Shown piece after piece: positions 46,001 through 58,314 of a stretch of DNA of 64,000 nucleotides. Position numbers and translations under genes: made by a program. Positions within the stretch are counted from its first letter, which is position 1. Each line of letters starts with the position of its first letter. The DNA is from Aquilaria yunnanensis (Eukaryota; Streptophyta; Magnoliopsida; Malvales; Thymelaeaceae). The DNA is taken from assembly GCA_039654915.1 (NCBI GenBank), contig CM077599.1, positions 76,166,001 to 76,230,000 of the forward strand, written 5' to 3'. Below the pieces are notes generated by a model, which was not told the origin of the DNA, made no database searches, and worked only from the letters and a program-made list of their open reading frames with translations.

Positions 46001-46640
46001 AGCATCTCGTCATGCCATCCGAGAGATCTCTGACAAACACTCAACCATAAAAGCTCTTCCCCCCCACACTTGTTAAGAAAACTTGCATTTGAAGAAAATG
46101 TGGTTGGATGTCTCGACTTCTTTCCTACATGTATTTTGCTCTTTATGTACAATTTTTTATCAATGGAAATCTTATTACCGGAAAAAAAATAATATCTTAT
46201 GTTCATTCCCACTGATTTTGTTTTCTAGAATCAATTCCTTTTAAAAGCTAATATCCTATCTACCAAGTAATCACTTAAGCTAATTTTTTAAAAAATTAAT
46301 TATATTTTTATGAATTTATTTCTATGTCTAGCCCAATAAAAGAAAAATAAAACAAAAAAACTTATTTTTCTCTCAAATATTTTAAAAATACATTTTCAAC
46401 TTTAAGAGTAGAATTTTAATTGATATAAAAATTGAGCAAATAATCACTAAAAAATTAATATATTAAAATACTTATTATTTAAATAATTAATTATTTAATC
46501 ACAACAAGCACAGAAAAGTTAACGAGCACTAACTTATAATTAGACCCCACTTTAAATCCGAGGACCGAAATCGTGCATTTTCTAGTTAAAGGGCTAATTC
46601 ATTTGAATTGATAGCGTTTGAGGGCTGTTGGAGTATAAGC
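46001..46640. other. AT-rich region upstream of the lipase-like gene
   Basis: Poly-A/T tracts. The presumed promoter of the downstream gene lies in the last part; no specific site is assigned. Confidence 0.4.
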
Positions 46641-46811
46641 TGTCTTTTTCGGCTCACCCTTGCCAGACATAAACCTTCTCTGCCACCGGAAGTCGAATAG
46701 ACCAACAATCTGTACGGCACCACGCCACGCTGAATCGGCCATTTTTAACACCTTCATGTATGTATCTTCCTGACCCAACAGATCTCTTCTCCGTCCTCCG
46801 GCTTCTCTGAG

Positions 46812-47427
46812 GTAAAGTTTTCGAATTTTTTAAGATTCCGCGCCTACGAGTTTCGATCCAAATTGAACCTTTTGGATCTCGCATTCGCTCCTTTTCATCT
46901 GAATCCATGGTCTTAGGTTTCTAGGTTTTCTTTTACATTATCCTCTGTACGTATTACTGTCCCATCTGGATGGATCTACATTACCTTCATTTCTCCACTG
47001 CACAAGTCCTTTGTCTAGCATGATTTTGAGAGATAGCTCAAGTTTGCGCCTCTGTTGCAAATATTTACACCCATCTAGATGCTCTTAATCTGGGTTTTTC
47101 AGCCCCCTAGCCATTAGATAACTATGTGTGTGACCGAATGAGTTTTGTTCTTGTTATGGTTTCTGATGTTTACTTCATATGTTGTTGTTCTTGCAATAAC
47201 TTCCGTTTTTTTTTCTGAAATCTGTAATGATATTATGGGAATGCCTTCTGTGTTACTGCAGATTGTTTGGTCTGTTGATGTGCCAGCAAGTTGTGTGTGT
47301 GAGTGTGTGTCTGTGTGTTTTTTTTTTATTATTATTTATTTATTCTTATTATTGTTATTCCTTTTTCCCCGAATAAAAGGATAGGCTCTGCTGATAAGTT
47401 GTGGTTTTATTTTTTTCGCTTATGCAG
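46812..47427 (+). other. Probable intron in the 5' untranslated region of the lipase-like gene
   Basis: GAG/GTAAAG at 46811-46812 and TATGCAG/GACAG at 47427-47428 form a good GT-AG pair just upstream of the ATG at 47481. The inferred leader exon is about 46640-46811. Confidence 0.6.
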
Positions 47428-47480
47428 GACAGAATTTGTGTTTATCATCAAGAAGGAAGTAGAGAGAAGAGTATGAGGCA

Positions 47481-49224
47481 ATGGCCTCTGACAGGGAAGA
47501 TTTTAGCCTTTCAGGGCCTTTACATCTGACCACTATTGATTGGTGAGAATCAGCGTCCTCCCTTGCCTTAGTATGGTCTAGAGAAACTAAAAGCCCTTTT
47601 CATGGGGGAAACTGTTTCATTTATGTTTTCCAAATTTTCTTATGTAAAAGTATGGTCTATAACTTATGCAAAGCATTCTTTTCTGGGTGATAAACCTGAA
47701 AGCTTCTAAAACAAGGCTTTCATTTTGAAAAGGAGTGTCCAAATCTTAGAAAGAAGTTTTTTCACCTCTTTAAAATATGTTATGCAGCCATACTTTTATT
47801 GAAAGAAATTTGGATAAGAAAATAGAAAATTTTTCGCAAACTGAAGGAGCCCTAAGCATTCAGTATGTGCATAGTCTGAGGCCAATTTACTTTAAAGAGT
47901 GGTGTATTCTCAGTTTGAAATTTGAATCCTGTGACTCAATTATGTTTACTATGTTCTAAACCTTATCACTGGATAAGAAACCGGAAACCGGAACTACTTG
48001 AGGTATTAGAATGTCAAAACTCCGTAGCATATTGATTTCACTGACGTTGAAATAAGCACTCTAATACCATGGAAATTGAAGGTGCTGTGGTTTTTTTAGC
48101 ATATAGTGATTCCCAAATTCATGGTACTGGGATAGGTTTGCTTCTTTATTCTGGAGAATAGATTCTTGGAAGTTTTGTATTAGCCAGACAGTTATAAAAT
48201 AAGTTTGCAGTTTCTGATAATGGTACCTCTCATTTTGTGCAGGACAAATCCACATCATCGAAGATCTGTCGCAGCTTGTATGGTCCAAGGTGTTTACATT
48301 TTAGAAAAGGACCGCCAGGAAAAACGTGAAGGGGGTGAAGCACTTGCTTCTCCTTGGTGGGAATTCTTCCATTTTAAGTTGCTAAGAAAACTATTAGATG
48401 ATGTTGATTTTTCGATCTTTGGTGCCATTTATGAATATAAACCCATCACATCTCGTTGCAATGACTCATTGGAACGAAGCCCTCGATATATAATTGCATT
48501 TAGAGGTACTATAACCAAAGCAGACTCAGTGACAAGAGACCTGGAGTTGGACATTCACTTGATTCGGAATGGGCTTCACCAGACTTCTCGATTTGAGATC
48601 GCAATGCAAGCTGTGAGAAACATGGTTGCTGCTGCAGGTGATTCAAATGTCTGGCTAGCTGGTCATTCCTTAGGGTCAGGCATGGCATTGCTGGCTGGAA
48701 AGACCATGACTAAGTCCCGCAATTTTCTAGAATCTTTCCTGTTTAATCCACCATTCTTTTCTGCCCCAATTGAGAGAATTAAACACAAGAATGTGAAACA
48801 TGGACTCAGATTTGCGGGCAGTGTGATCACTGCAGGACTTGCTTTTGCCATGAAAAGCAAAAACAATGAAAGGAACAGGTCTGAAGATCCATTTGTTTCT
48901 CTGTCGACTTGGGTCCCGTCCCTCTTTGTAAATCCTGCAGATCACATATGCTCTGAATATATTGGGTACTTTGAGCACAGGCAGAAGATGGAGGATATTG
49001 GAGCTGGAGCTATTGAGAGATTGGCAACCCAACATTCATTAGGAGGGCTGTTTATGAGTGCTGTAGGGAAACATGTGGAAACTGCTGAGCCCTTGCATTT
49101 GATTCCATCAGCAAATCTGACAATAAACGTTACCCCTTCACAGGACTTCAAGCAAGCCCATGGGATTCATCAGTGGTGGAGAGATGATCAAAACTTGCAG
49201 TCCAAAGTTTATATGTACAGCTAG
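47481..49224 (+). CDS. Class-3 lipase-like alpha/beta hydrolase (At4g10955 type), 2 coding exons, 347 aa
   Basis: Predicted serine ester hydrolase acting on an acyl lipid; the true substrate is unknown, and the common database name 'GDSL esterase/lipase At4g10955' is misleading because the fold is lipase class 3. Coding exons 47481-47542 and 48243-49224 join in phase (W split at the junction) for 1044 bases. Start: MASDREDFSLSGPLHLTTID matches the family start; the upstream ATG at 47473 is out of frame. The nucleophile elbow GHSLG is at residues 161-165 (Ser163), with the strand AFRGT at ~106-110 and the late AHGIHQWW block conserved. Candidate Asp and His partners are in the NPADHICSEY and QHSLGG regions. 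No signal peptide is seen. An AATAAA poly-A signal lies at 49467-49472. The gene converges with the BOI-like gene. Confidence 0.92.
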
Positions 49225-49484
49225 TTCTGGTGAGGCTCTTGTGATTTGGTGCCACGATATTTTGTGCCTGTTTGGCCATGCAATTTTCATTTGATTGTTG
49301 CATTTTTGCCTTGGACTACTGGAAAGAAATTATATAGTGTCATCCAGCTGTTGGCATATGAGTTATTTGGTGATCAGCTCTATTGTATTTGAATATCCCT
49401 TGGCATGTTTTACTGCTTGTTGTTTGGTCAGTGTTGTATCTGTTGAAGACTTGAAGTCATTACCTCAATAAAGATTACAATCTA

Positions 49485-49790
49485 CTGATTGCTTAATGAT
49501 TCCATCATTTGCTGCACCTGTTTATATTGCTTTGATGCTGCTATACGGACATCAAAATTATATTGCATTCCAGTTTCGGTTCTATCTGGAAGCTCTTTTA
49601 CTTGCGGTGGCATGCCTTTTAATAACTGTTGAAGATCCTCGCTGTTGGTGCTGACTTGCCACAAGAAGTGAATGTGTTCTATGACTATCACATACAAATT
49701 TTGTACTACTTGCCTGAATTATTAACTTGCAAGGACAAGGACCCTTCAATCTAGTTGCTCTAACCACACATCATTCGTTTTGAAGCACAA
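49485..49790 (-). other. Coding-like stretch between two convergent genes, unrecognised
   Basis: On the minus strand an open frame reads HIHFLWQVSTNSEDLQQLLK then GMPPQVKELPDRTETGMQYN, ending after QQMMESLSNQ at 49485. Composition is protein-like (amphipathic, Q/E/K-rich) and unlike the flanking untranslated DNA. A further AG splice-like site lies upstream near 49690. No family is recognised. It may be a remnant exon of a lost gene or part of an unseen small gene overlapping the 3' ends of its neighbours. Confidence 0.3.
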
Positions 49791-50238
49791 AACTGGATAA
49801 CATGGAAGGTGTACTGCTTCAGGCATTTCCCTGAAGGCTGATTAAAGTTGGGAAAGTTGCAGTCAGTTCTTCCTCCATAGGAGCCAAATTGAGCCAATGA
49901 CTACAATTGCACATTCACGACTATGATTGGAGTTTCGTTTCATTCTCCAGCTCTATTGGAAGGCCTTCAAGCTCTTCCAACACTTTCATTCACCATTTCC
50001 CAAAGGTTGTCTGTGTTCTGCCTTTTCTAACTTTCCAACAATATGGTTGCTGAGCTGTGTTCAGTTTTAGTTACCAGGCCAGTTCTAATGTGGACTTGAA
50101 AATATACTCAGGTTGAGCTTCGTAGGAAATTCCAGTTCGTAGAATCAAGAACATGAGGTTGCATCTGAAGCAAGAATAAGTTAAAGAGGAAGTATGGATA
50201 ACATTTCATCTTTTTAAGCGATTCGCTTCACAGTTCAG

Positions 50239-52975
50239 TTAGGATAAGAAAACCTGGACACTAGCAGTCTTTACTAACCGGCATACAGGACAAGCACCAA
50301 CAAATACATCGCAGTCTCTACACAAGGAAAGGTGCCTACAAGGCATCAACAAAACGGCCACCTCTTTTGCCTTACATGCCTTGCACATCATATGCTCCCG
50401 ACTGCCCTCTGACTTCCAGTGAAAGTTTTGAGCGCAGCCCGGAACACTCAGATAGTTGCTTGGATTGACGTATGAGGCAGCATCATCTATTTCACTGTCT
50501 CCAAAACCTTCTTTCACTTGTTCTCCTTGTGAGATCGCCTGCTGTAGATTGTTCTTTAAGACATTAACCACCGACTCGTTGTATTTTGCTTTGCACTGCC
50601 AGTTCTGGGCTTCAGTGGCTACTTGCTTTATTTTCTCTACTAACTCTCTGTTCTTGCGGTTCATGTTCTCAATCTCTAGGTCCTTCTCTTTCAGCTTCTT
50701 GCTCAGACCTTTCTCAACAGCTGCAAGAAAAGAAGCCATGTGCTTCTGTTTCATGCTCTTTGCCCCCTTTGCCAAGTATTCTTCCTGTTAAGGAGAAACC
50801 GGTAATCAAAATGTTCACAAATTCACACACACACACGGAGACAGAGAGACACATGTGCGCAATAATCTGACTCAATGCCCAAGCCAGAGTACCATCATAA
50901 TGACTAAAGTCCATCAATATTTTCGTTCACTGGGTACCATACACGAGGAAATATGTTAGCTATTTAATTCTTTTGTTTTGACCCGGCTAATTTTTCCTCC
51001 TTATTTGATGTCTCTGCTAATATAAAGATTTTCACCACATTACATTAGGCATCCCATGATGATTCAATTTATTAATCGTGGCTTAAAGATTACCAACATA
51101 TATACAACTTTAATATGACGTCAATTTAATTCCAACAGTCTGAGAAGTTTGAAAGAATTAATGTTAGTTTATGCATTCATCCTAATCATGCCAATCTGTC
51201 GCTTAATCATTTCCTTCTGATACAAAGAATTCATTCAAATATTCCTATCAATTTCTATTTACTCAGATATTCATTCCAGCAGAATTTTAGACCCAACTGC
51301 ATGCTAGCAGCAACAAACAGCGACAAATTGTGCATATGGTTCTAGAATATACACAGTGCAATTGTACCAACAGCAACAAACATTAACATGTATATGGTTC
51401 TAGAATATAAAGTTTATACAGTATCATGAAAGAGTATCACACCAAATTCTTGAATTGGAAACAATTAAAGAAGGATATGCCATCATCATCTTCATTCATC
51501 ATCATAACGTTTAATTGCGGCTTAAAGATTATCAACATATATACAACTTTAATATGACGTCAATTTACTCTATTAGGTTACCAACTTTTTATCATTCTCC
51601 AACAGTCTGAGAAGTCTGAAAGAATTAATGCTAGTTTATGCATTCATCCTAATCATGAAAGATCTGTCAATTAATCATTTCCTTTTGATGCAAAGAATTC
51701 ATTCAAAGACCTATCAATTTCTATTTTCTCTGATATTCATTCTAGCAGAATTTTAGTCCCAAATGCACGCTAGCAGCCCTGGATGTATCCCTAGATTCAG
51801 AAACACTGCAGTTGTAACAACAGCAACAAACATTAACATGTATATGGTCCTAGAACATATTTATAGAGAATATCACGAAAGAATGACACACAAAATTCGT
51901 GAATTGGAAACCATTAAAGGACATGCCACAATCATCATCATCATCATACCGTACCTTAATCCCAACTATGTTAGTATCAAAGGCATAAAGTTCATAGAGC
52001 CAATTAACTATTTAAGAGTTAATTAAACTTAAGATTCAGGCAAAAGCAAAGTGGCAAAGTTTGATGTCAGATGCCCTTCTTCCTGACACAACCCTCTAAC
52101 TAATGGAATTAGAGGATATGTCACTTAAAATAAAAATGTTTGTATCCACAGATGAATTAGTCGCAGTTAATGAGAAAATTGTAAGATCTTTGTTTAAAAC
52201 TACACCTAGAAAATAATAATGAAGAATGTTTATTTCAAGTACAAATACAAGATCTTAACTATAAGGAACTGAATTGCAACAAAGAACCTCTCATAATGAC
52301 AAAATGCATGCATTATACAAATTCATACAGTGGAGTGGTACCTGAGTTCTGATATATTGATCAAATTCTTCTTTCTGCTGTTCAAGCAGATTCTTCACGT
52401 TGTCACTAAGGGACAAGACGACAGATGGTGCTGCCGTCATACTTCCACTTGCAGAAGTGACAGATGAATTTCGCTCATCATCATCATATGAGAGCCTTAA
52501 GCCCGTTGACACATAGTTATTGTTTGGTATACTTGCAGATCGATTAGCTTCCTCTTGACAGGTGTTATAGTTCAAAGCAATCTGTAGCTTTTGCTGCCTC
52601 TCTATATCGTCCATTTCCCTGCCTCGTTTATTAGGCCGAATCATGGGAAAAAGATGCTCATTTCCAAAACAATTTACACTATCAACAGCACATCCAGCTG
52701 GCACTAAAAAAAATTGATCGCATCATGCATCGATTAGAGTTTGAATGCTGTAATGGAGAAGTTTTCAACCCCATAAAACAGAAAAGAGAACATAAGAAGC
52801 ATTATAGAAAGGTTGATCACAGAGAGAGATCAGAAAAAGCAACTAATCCAAGTAAATGAAGATCAAACTTACAGTTCCCAAGCAACTGCAACTGATGAGA
52901 TTGGTTAACTGGACACTGGAGGGGATCCTGATCCAGGAAAGCAGGAAGCAAAGGGTTATTGTTGCCTCCTAGCAT
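50239..52975 (-). CDS. BOI-related RING-type E3 ubiquitin ligase, 3 coding exons, 336 aa
   Basis: Predicted E3 ligase that moves ubiquitin from an E2 to target proteins; Arabidopsis BOI/BRG relatives limit cell death and repress gibberellin responses through DELLA complexes. Coding exons in gene order: 52975-52873, 52703-52342, 50784-50239 (103+362+546 bases, in phase). Start MLGGNNNPLLPAFLDQD is typical. A low-complexity middle is followed by the BOI coiled-coil region (EKGLSKKLKEKDLEIENMNR, residues ~175-225). The C-terminal C3HC4 RING (~285-325) shows MCKACKAKEVAVLLMPCRHL and CRDCDVFVGACPVC, all zinc ligands present, ending SVQVFLS. Untranslated leader exons are inferred at ~55160-55011, 54889-54826 and 53051-52976 from good GT/AG sites. 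BOI versus BRG1-3 is not resolved. Confidence 0.93.
51072..51950. repeat. ~439-bp tandem duplication inside intron 2 of the BOI-like gene
   Basis: Copy 1 starts at about 51072 and copy 2 at 51511. Both run through CGGCTTAAAGATTA-like start, AACATATATACAACTTTAATATGACGTCAATTTA, CAACAGTCTGAGAAG, GAATTAATG(C/T)TAGTTTATGCATTCATCCTAATCATG and AACAGCAACAAACATTAACATGTATATGG. Identity is roughly 85-90% with small indels. It sits wholly within the intron, on the antisense side. Confidence 0.85.
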
Positions 52976-55160
52976 TTTTCAAGAGCAAAAGCTTAATCTT
53001 GATAAACCATGAGCTCTATTAAGGATGAGCTAGAGCCACAAAGAAGCTACCTGCATAACAAAAGAAATGCTTCTGAATTTAAATTCACAGATAGCAGGAC
53101 TGATTTTGTACAAGTGCCCACATCACATACATATGCCTGGTAGAAGCCTGAGGTCTTGAAACCAAGGTCATGGCATTAAATGCTTCACTAAAGAATGATA
53201 CTGGGCAACCTCCTATTTTGTGCAAAATCAGGCCCATGTGCCCCATATGAACCCGAAAAACATATAGACAGGAAATTCAATTCAGATAATGTCTACTTCC
53301 ACTAATCTCAAACAACCAAGCATTTTTACATTGCCTCAGCCCCACAAATGTCATCAGCAAACTCTATTTATTTGATCGCCTACAACTCTATATTTTGAGA
53401 CAGAAGATACTTCGCCTATTATATTTTTCAAATCATTCATCAGAAAAGAAAGGGACAGCAAGGGGGCGAGATCTGTGTGGCATACAATCAGTCTTTCACT
53501 TGGACAAAGTGGAAATCAATACCTGCAATATAGAATTTGAAACTAGCATCTAAGCACAAAATTACTATAGATCCTCTTCTAGACAATTCAATGTTAGTTA
53601 TCACCCATGATATGGTCTTGGGATAAGCAGGCATGAGAAGATACTCAATAGGGGCTGGAACAAAAATCTGAATTTACAGTGCATAGAATAACTAGTTATA
53701 AAAGATGTCAATTTCAACCCAGCAATTGCATTGTACATTCACTAATCAAAGTTGTAAAATAGTTTGATTTTCAATTCAGAGAAACATGACGCATACAACT
53801 ACCAGGGTCATCAGATAAGATAATCTAGCTAGCAACTCAAAAACCTTGTGAATCTTAAGTTGAGGAACTAAAATAGACTCAAAATTTTGTTATTTGAACA
53901 ATAGTTATGCGCACTTTCAAAGATATAATCAAAACGGTTGTGTGCTGATTACAGTAGAAGAAAAGGAGAAAATATTTAAGGATAGCAGTTCACTGACCTA
54001 TGGTGCATACCATTGGATCATGCTCACAATACTAGCTGGCAATGAAACAATAGTATGCTATTGGCCGAAATGCATGAGTCACAAGAACGATAAAAACCAG
54101 ATTTTTTACAATCACTTTTTCTGTTTGCAACTTAAAGCAATAGGAAAGTCATGGGTTATATCTATTCTTGTTATGTTCTTGCTGTATTATCCATTTTTAG
54201 CATGTACTTGTTCCAAAGCGATATCTAAAACTGTTTGGAGACTTTCTTGTATGAACAAGCATATGAAAATGGAACAGAAGAATGGCTGGATGACTGCATT
54301 ACTCTCATCTCACATAAAAGGAAAGGCACCAACTAGTTCCCATCCGAATCTGAAACTAGCAGCCAGTTGCCCACTACTAAAATCAGTCCATTTGTTGATA
54401 AGAAGGTTGTGAGACCAACTATATCCAGATCTTTTTAATTTCATCTACTACCAAAGTTGGCAAAAGGAAACAATCCCCGTACACTTCTACCCAGATATAC
54501 ATCAGAAAAACCTTTTCTTAGCCTACTGTCTGCTCTCTTACCTCCCAGCAAGAGAACATTCGTGGAAACATAAAACCTCATATTACAAAACAGAAAATAT
54601 GGAACAGATTATCGAGTGAGAGAATTTAAAAGTCCAGCTTGATCGAGTTAAGAAAATACTATCCAGTACTATCCGGTATTTAGATGGTATTCCAGAAACA
54701 AAGAATCTAGAATAAGAAGAGAAAAAAACTTGACAGGGAAAAACAGAAGGAGAGAAAACAACCCCCCCCCCTCTCCCCGCAAATCAAGCTAAAAAAAAAT
54801 CATCGGACTTGGAGAAACATACCATCCGAAGAATCTCATAAGAACACGACCAACTCCGCCAGACCGATTCATTCTGGACTACCCAGATCCTGAAATCCCA
54901 ACAAAACAATCTTCGATCAAGCAACCAATCAACAGAAAAAAAGGAACAAAAAAAACCTGACTTTCGTTGTATAGTAATCCCGAGAAAAAAAAAACAGGCA
55001 GATGCTTACCAAAGAGAAAGAAATAAGATGGTCTCTGGAAAGAGAACGATCTGAAGACGATAAAAACGAGATGGTGGGTGGCGGAAGGGAGAAGGAAATG
55101 AGGAGGACAAAAGCAGTGAGATAATCGGTGATTGAATCTATCTTTACTGCTCAGTGGTTA
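52976..55160 (-). other. 5' untranslated exons and introns of the BOI-like gene
   Basis: Splice-like junctions on the minus strand: donor CTTTG/GTAAGCATC at 55011-55010, acceptor TTTCAG/GATCTGG at 54889, donor GGATG/GTATG at 54826-54825, acceptor TATGCAG/GTAGC at 53051. These give two leader introns, the second about 1.8 kb long. A 172-codon plus-strand frame (53894-54412) within it lacks any recognisable domain. Confidence 0.55.
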
Positions 55161-55199
55161 CGAAAAACCCATTTCCGTTTCTTTTCTCATTTCTTTCGT

Positions 55200-58100
55200 T
55201 TTCTTCGAACTTCGGTGACGTCTACACAATTAAAAACCGTGAAAATCTAAGAAAAGTACCTCCATAAGTATGGGGAATTCTCTCGAGGGAAAAGTGTATT
55301 CTTATTCCTTTAAATTTACATATTTTCTGTTTCAGTCTAAAATTGGTTTACCTTTTTATACAAAATTTTAAATGAGTTTTAAAATTTCAACTATATAAAT
55401 AGATATTTATAAAGTTTTTAACTTTTTAAAATAAAATCTAAAATTTTACAACTGTATAAAAAGTTAGTAATAGAATTAGTCACTTTCTCTAAATTAGTTT
55501 TTTTTTAAATTACAACTTAAACTATTTAGTAATTGTCTTCTAATTAAAATTTTAAATTTTTTTATAAAAAATTTAAATTTTAAAATAATTTTTTAACAGT
55601 TAATAGATCATGTAAATAAGAATGTTTTCTTCTATGTAAATTGTACTTTTGTTCAACAATTATGTTTCAGCAAGTATATGACTAATTGTTAACACTTTAA
55701 CAAAATTTTAAGACTGATCTACAAAAGTTAAAAGTTTTAAAACTCAAATAAAAAAAGACAAAATGTGCAAATTTGTCACTAGAGTTTATGGGAGATAGTA
55801 GCTTTGCCACCAAACTTTTTCTATAAGGCAAATTTACTATTGGCCTTTTCAAAATGTGCAAATTTGCCATTAAATTTTTGTATAAGGAGCTAACATGCCA
55901 ACTGTAGGTAAAATTATTTAACCTGGCAGACATGAAAAATGTGAAAAATTTAAGCTCCAATTCTAAGTTTTTTTTACCTAACACCTTACCCCTTAAGTTT
56001 CTAAATCTATCATTTTTACAATTTTATATGCTCCAGCAAACCGTTGTACCCTTCGCTACCCTCCACCTTTCTGCCACCAATGCTACATCTACTCTTTCAC
56101 ACATTCCAGCAACACTCCTTGGAATAAACTATAATCAAATAGGTTTGACTAATGTATATGGGACTAAATCCAGATGCACTATCGGTATCGAATAAATGAT
56201 TGATGGTAGCAGCAGCGGAGTGTTGCTCGGCGACAATGAGAAATGTGAAAATAAAGACTTAGCAATCGAGTGGTGTGGTCAAACAAAGAGTTTTGACTCA
56301 TTTGGGTATTGTGTGTGAAATGTTTAGGTAGCTAAAGGTTAAGGATAAAACTTTAAGCGATTAGTTTAAGAGTTATGTCATTAAATATTTTAAGAGTTAT
56401 GTCATTAAATATTCTCTAAACACATGAAACATTCTTACCATCTAACGACAGTAGCAAAATTACCCATAACAAAAACCTTAATGGTAAATTTGCCCATAAA
56501 AAAAAATCAGTGACAAACTTACTCTTCTCATAAATTTTAATGGCAACATTATCCTTTTTCCAATAAAAAAAGTGTAAAGTACAATTTTTCACGTTTTTCA
56601 CCTCAGCTGGGTTGAAAAAACCTATGAAAATTCTAGATTCTAGAGAGATGGTGAGCAGAGACACAACACAATTGTTGCCTATTTATTGGTCACTTATGGT
56701 GACATTACTTTGTGAGCTAAGTAAAAAGAAACCATATTTACCACTTTGTTTAGATCCCATTAATAGAAAAGGGCCAAACCAATGAAGCAAGGGTATAGAC
56801 CCATTTGGAAATGTTAAGAAAATAATGAACACTTTTATTTCCAGGATATAAAATAAATATGAAATTAAGGTGTACTTAGTTATTACTAAAAAACTGAATT
56901 ATAGTCTCTTTGATGAAATACGTCTCATTGGGCATATTGCGAAAGATGTGACTTGTTGTAAACACTCAGAATTATATATTTAATTAACTTAAAAATACAA
57001 GTAACTAAATATGTTGATTCACACCTAATACTCGACCAAAATTCTCTTTATGGTGATAAATAAGTGTATTGGGTGAAATAGAAGAAATAGAACCTCTAGA
57101 AGTTGTGTTCGAAACCTTTTTTTGCACAAGTCTACTCCCTTCTATTTATAAAGGTGAATTGGTACTTATGAAGGGTTATGACCCTTCATAAAAGTGCCAC
57201 AACTCTTCAAAAAAAAATTGCACTAGTTCACCAAAAGGTATCCTTATCTATCTATAACTTGTTCTCTTGAAATAAGGTCAACACCACCCTTAAAATGGAT
57301 GTGTTAATTCTGTCATAGAGTCACAACTATTCGAAGAGTTGTGTCCCCTTAAATCAAGGTCATAATTAGTCTTAAATGTTATTAAATTTGCTTGAAACAT
57401 GACCCTTCATTAAAAATCACATTAGTTCACTAACCAGAGTAGTTATGGTGCATAACTACCTCCCCGAATGGCCATATATATTGAGATAAATATATTCTTT
57501 CATCTAAGGGTCATACCTTTTCATAATATAAATAGCTATGGGGTGGTTATTAAACAATTATCATACGTGTCAAGGTGTACATGTACACATCATATAATCA
57601 CCACATGGCATTTTCTATTGGTTCCAAAGTGATGATATGTCACACACATGTGTTACATCATCCTAACTATTTAGCTACCTTTAGTTAATGTTAGAAGCAG
57701 CGATGTGAGTTGATGTAACAGCACCAAGTGTGACCGTACCAACCAGCAGTAAAATAGGTATATCTTAGTGTGTCTATGGAATTTAACAATCACTCTTACT
57801 AACTAAATTCCAACATTAATGGAACAAGTATAAAAAATATTTAAGTTACACATTTCACGGGTATGTCTGGTATATGGGATAGATTTATTCTTCATGGATG
57901 CTCTAAACTTGTCACCTACCCGTACTCGCCAAACGGGTATATTTTATCACCTAATCTCTACCCCATCGTAAGTATTTTTACTCATTTACCTACCTATTAT
58001 GGACAGATATTCATGGTTAACTAGTTTTGCACACCCACCTTTCATCCATAAAACAAACTCAAAAAACTAATTTCAGTTAAATGATCTGCTACCTTTACAA

Positions 58101-58314
58101 ATCATCCTTGTCATCCATGAAATGGGCTTTACTTTTCTTGGTTTGTCTAATTAACAAGTCCTATAAGTCTAAGTCTATCCATGTAGCGGTAGAGCAAGAC
58201 ACAAAGTCTAATCTAAGTCGTGGCACTGCCCTTCGATAATAAAAGCCAACCAACAAAATTGCTAAACTAGAATTTCAAGTTTAGGGTGGGATTTAGAAAT
58301 TGTTAATATAACAT
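55200..58314. other. AT-rich intergenic region
   Basis: No protein family is recognised. Between about 55750 and 56610 several AAATGTGCAAATTTGCCA-like words appear in both orientations around a GC-richer centre (56040-56290), possibly an old inverted-repeat element whose ends I could not define. A direct repeat of TTAAGAGTTATGTCATTAAATATT occurs at 56365-56412. The remainder is A/T-rich. Confidence 0.45.

Noticed and set aside
45922..46212. 96-codon minus-strand frame
   Set aside because: Overlaps the plus-strand LINE remnant and its tail; no similarity of its own.
48663..49151. Minus-strand frames opposite the lipase-like gene
   Set aside because: Shadows of the conserved lipase coding exon in other frames; no independent similarity.
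53894..54412. 172-codon open frame on the plus strand
   Set aside because: It lies antisense to the leader intron of the BOI-like gene, shows no domain or codon pattern, and has no splice or promoter support; taken as chance.
55750..56610. Possible inverted-repeat element around a GC-rich centre
   Set aside because: The shared words occur in a different order on the two sides and no target duplication or terminus was found, so the structure is not supported.
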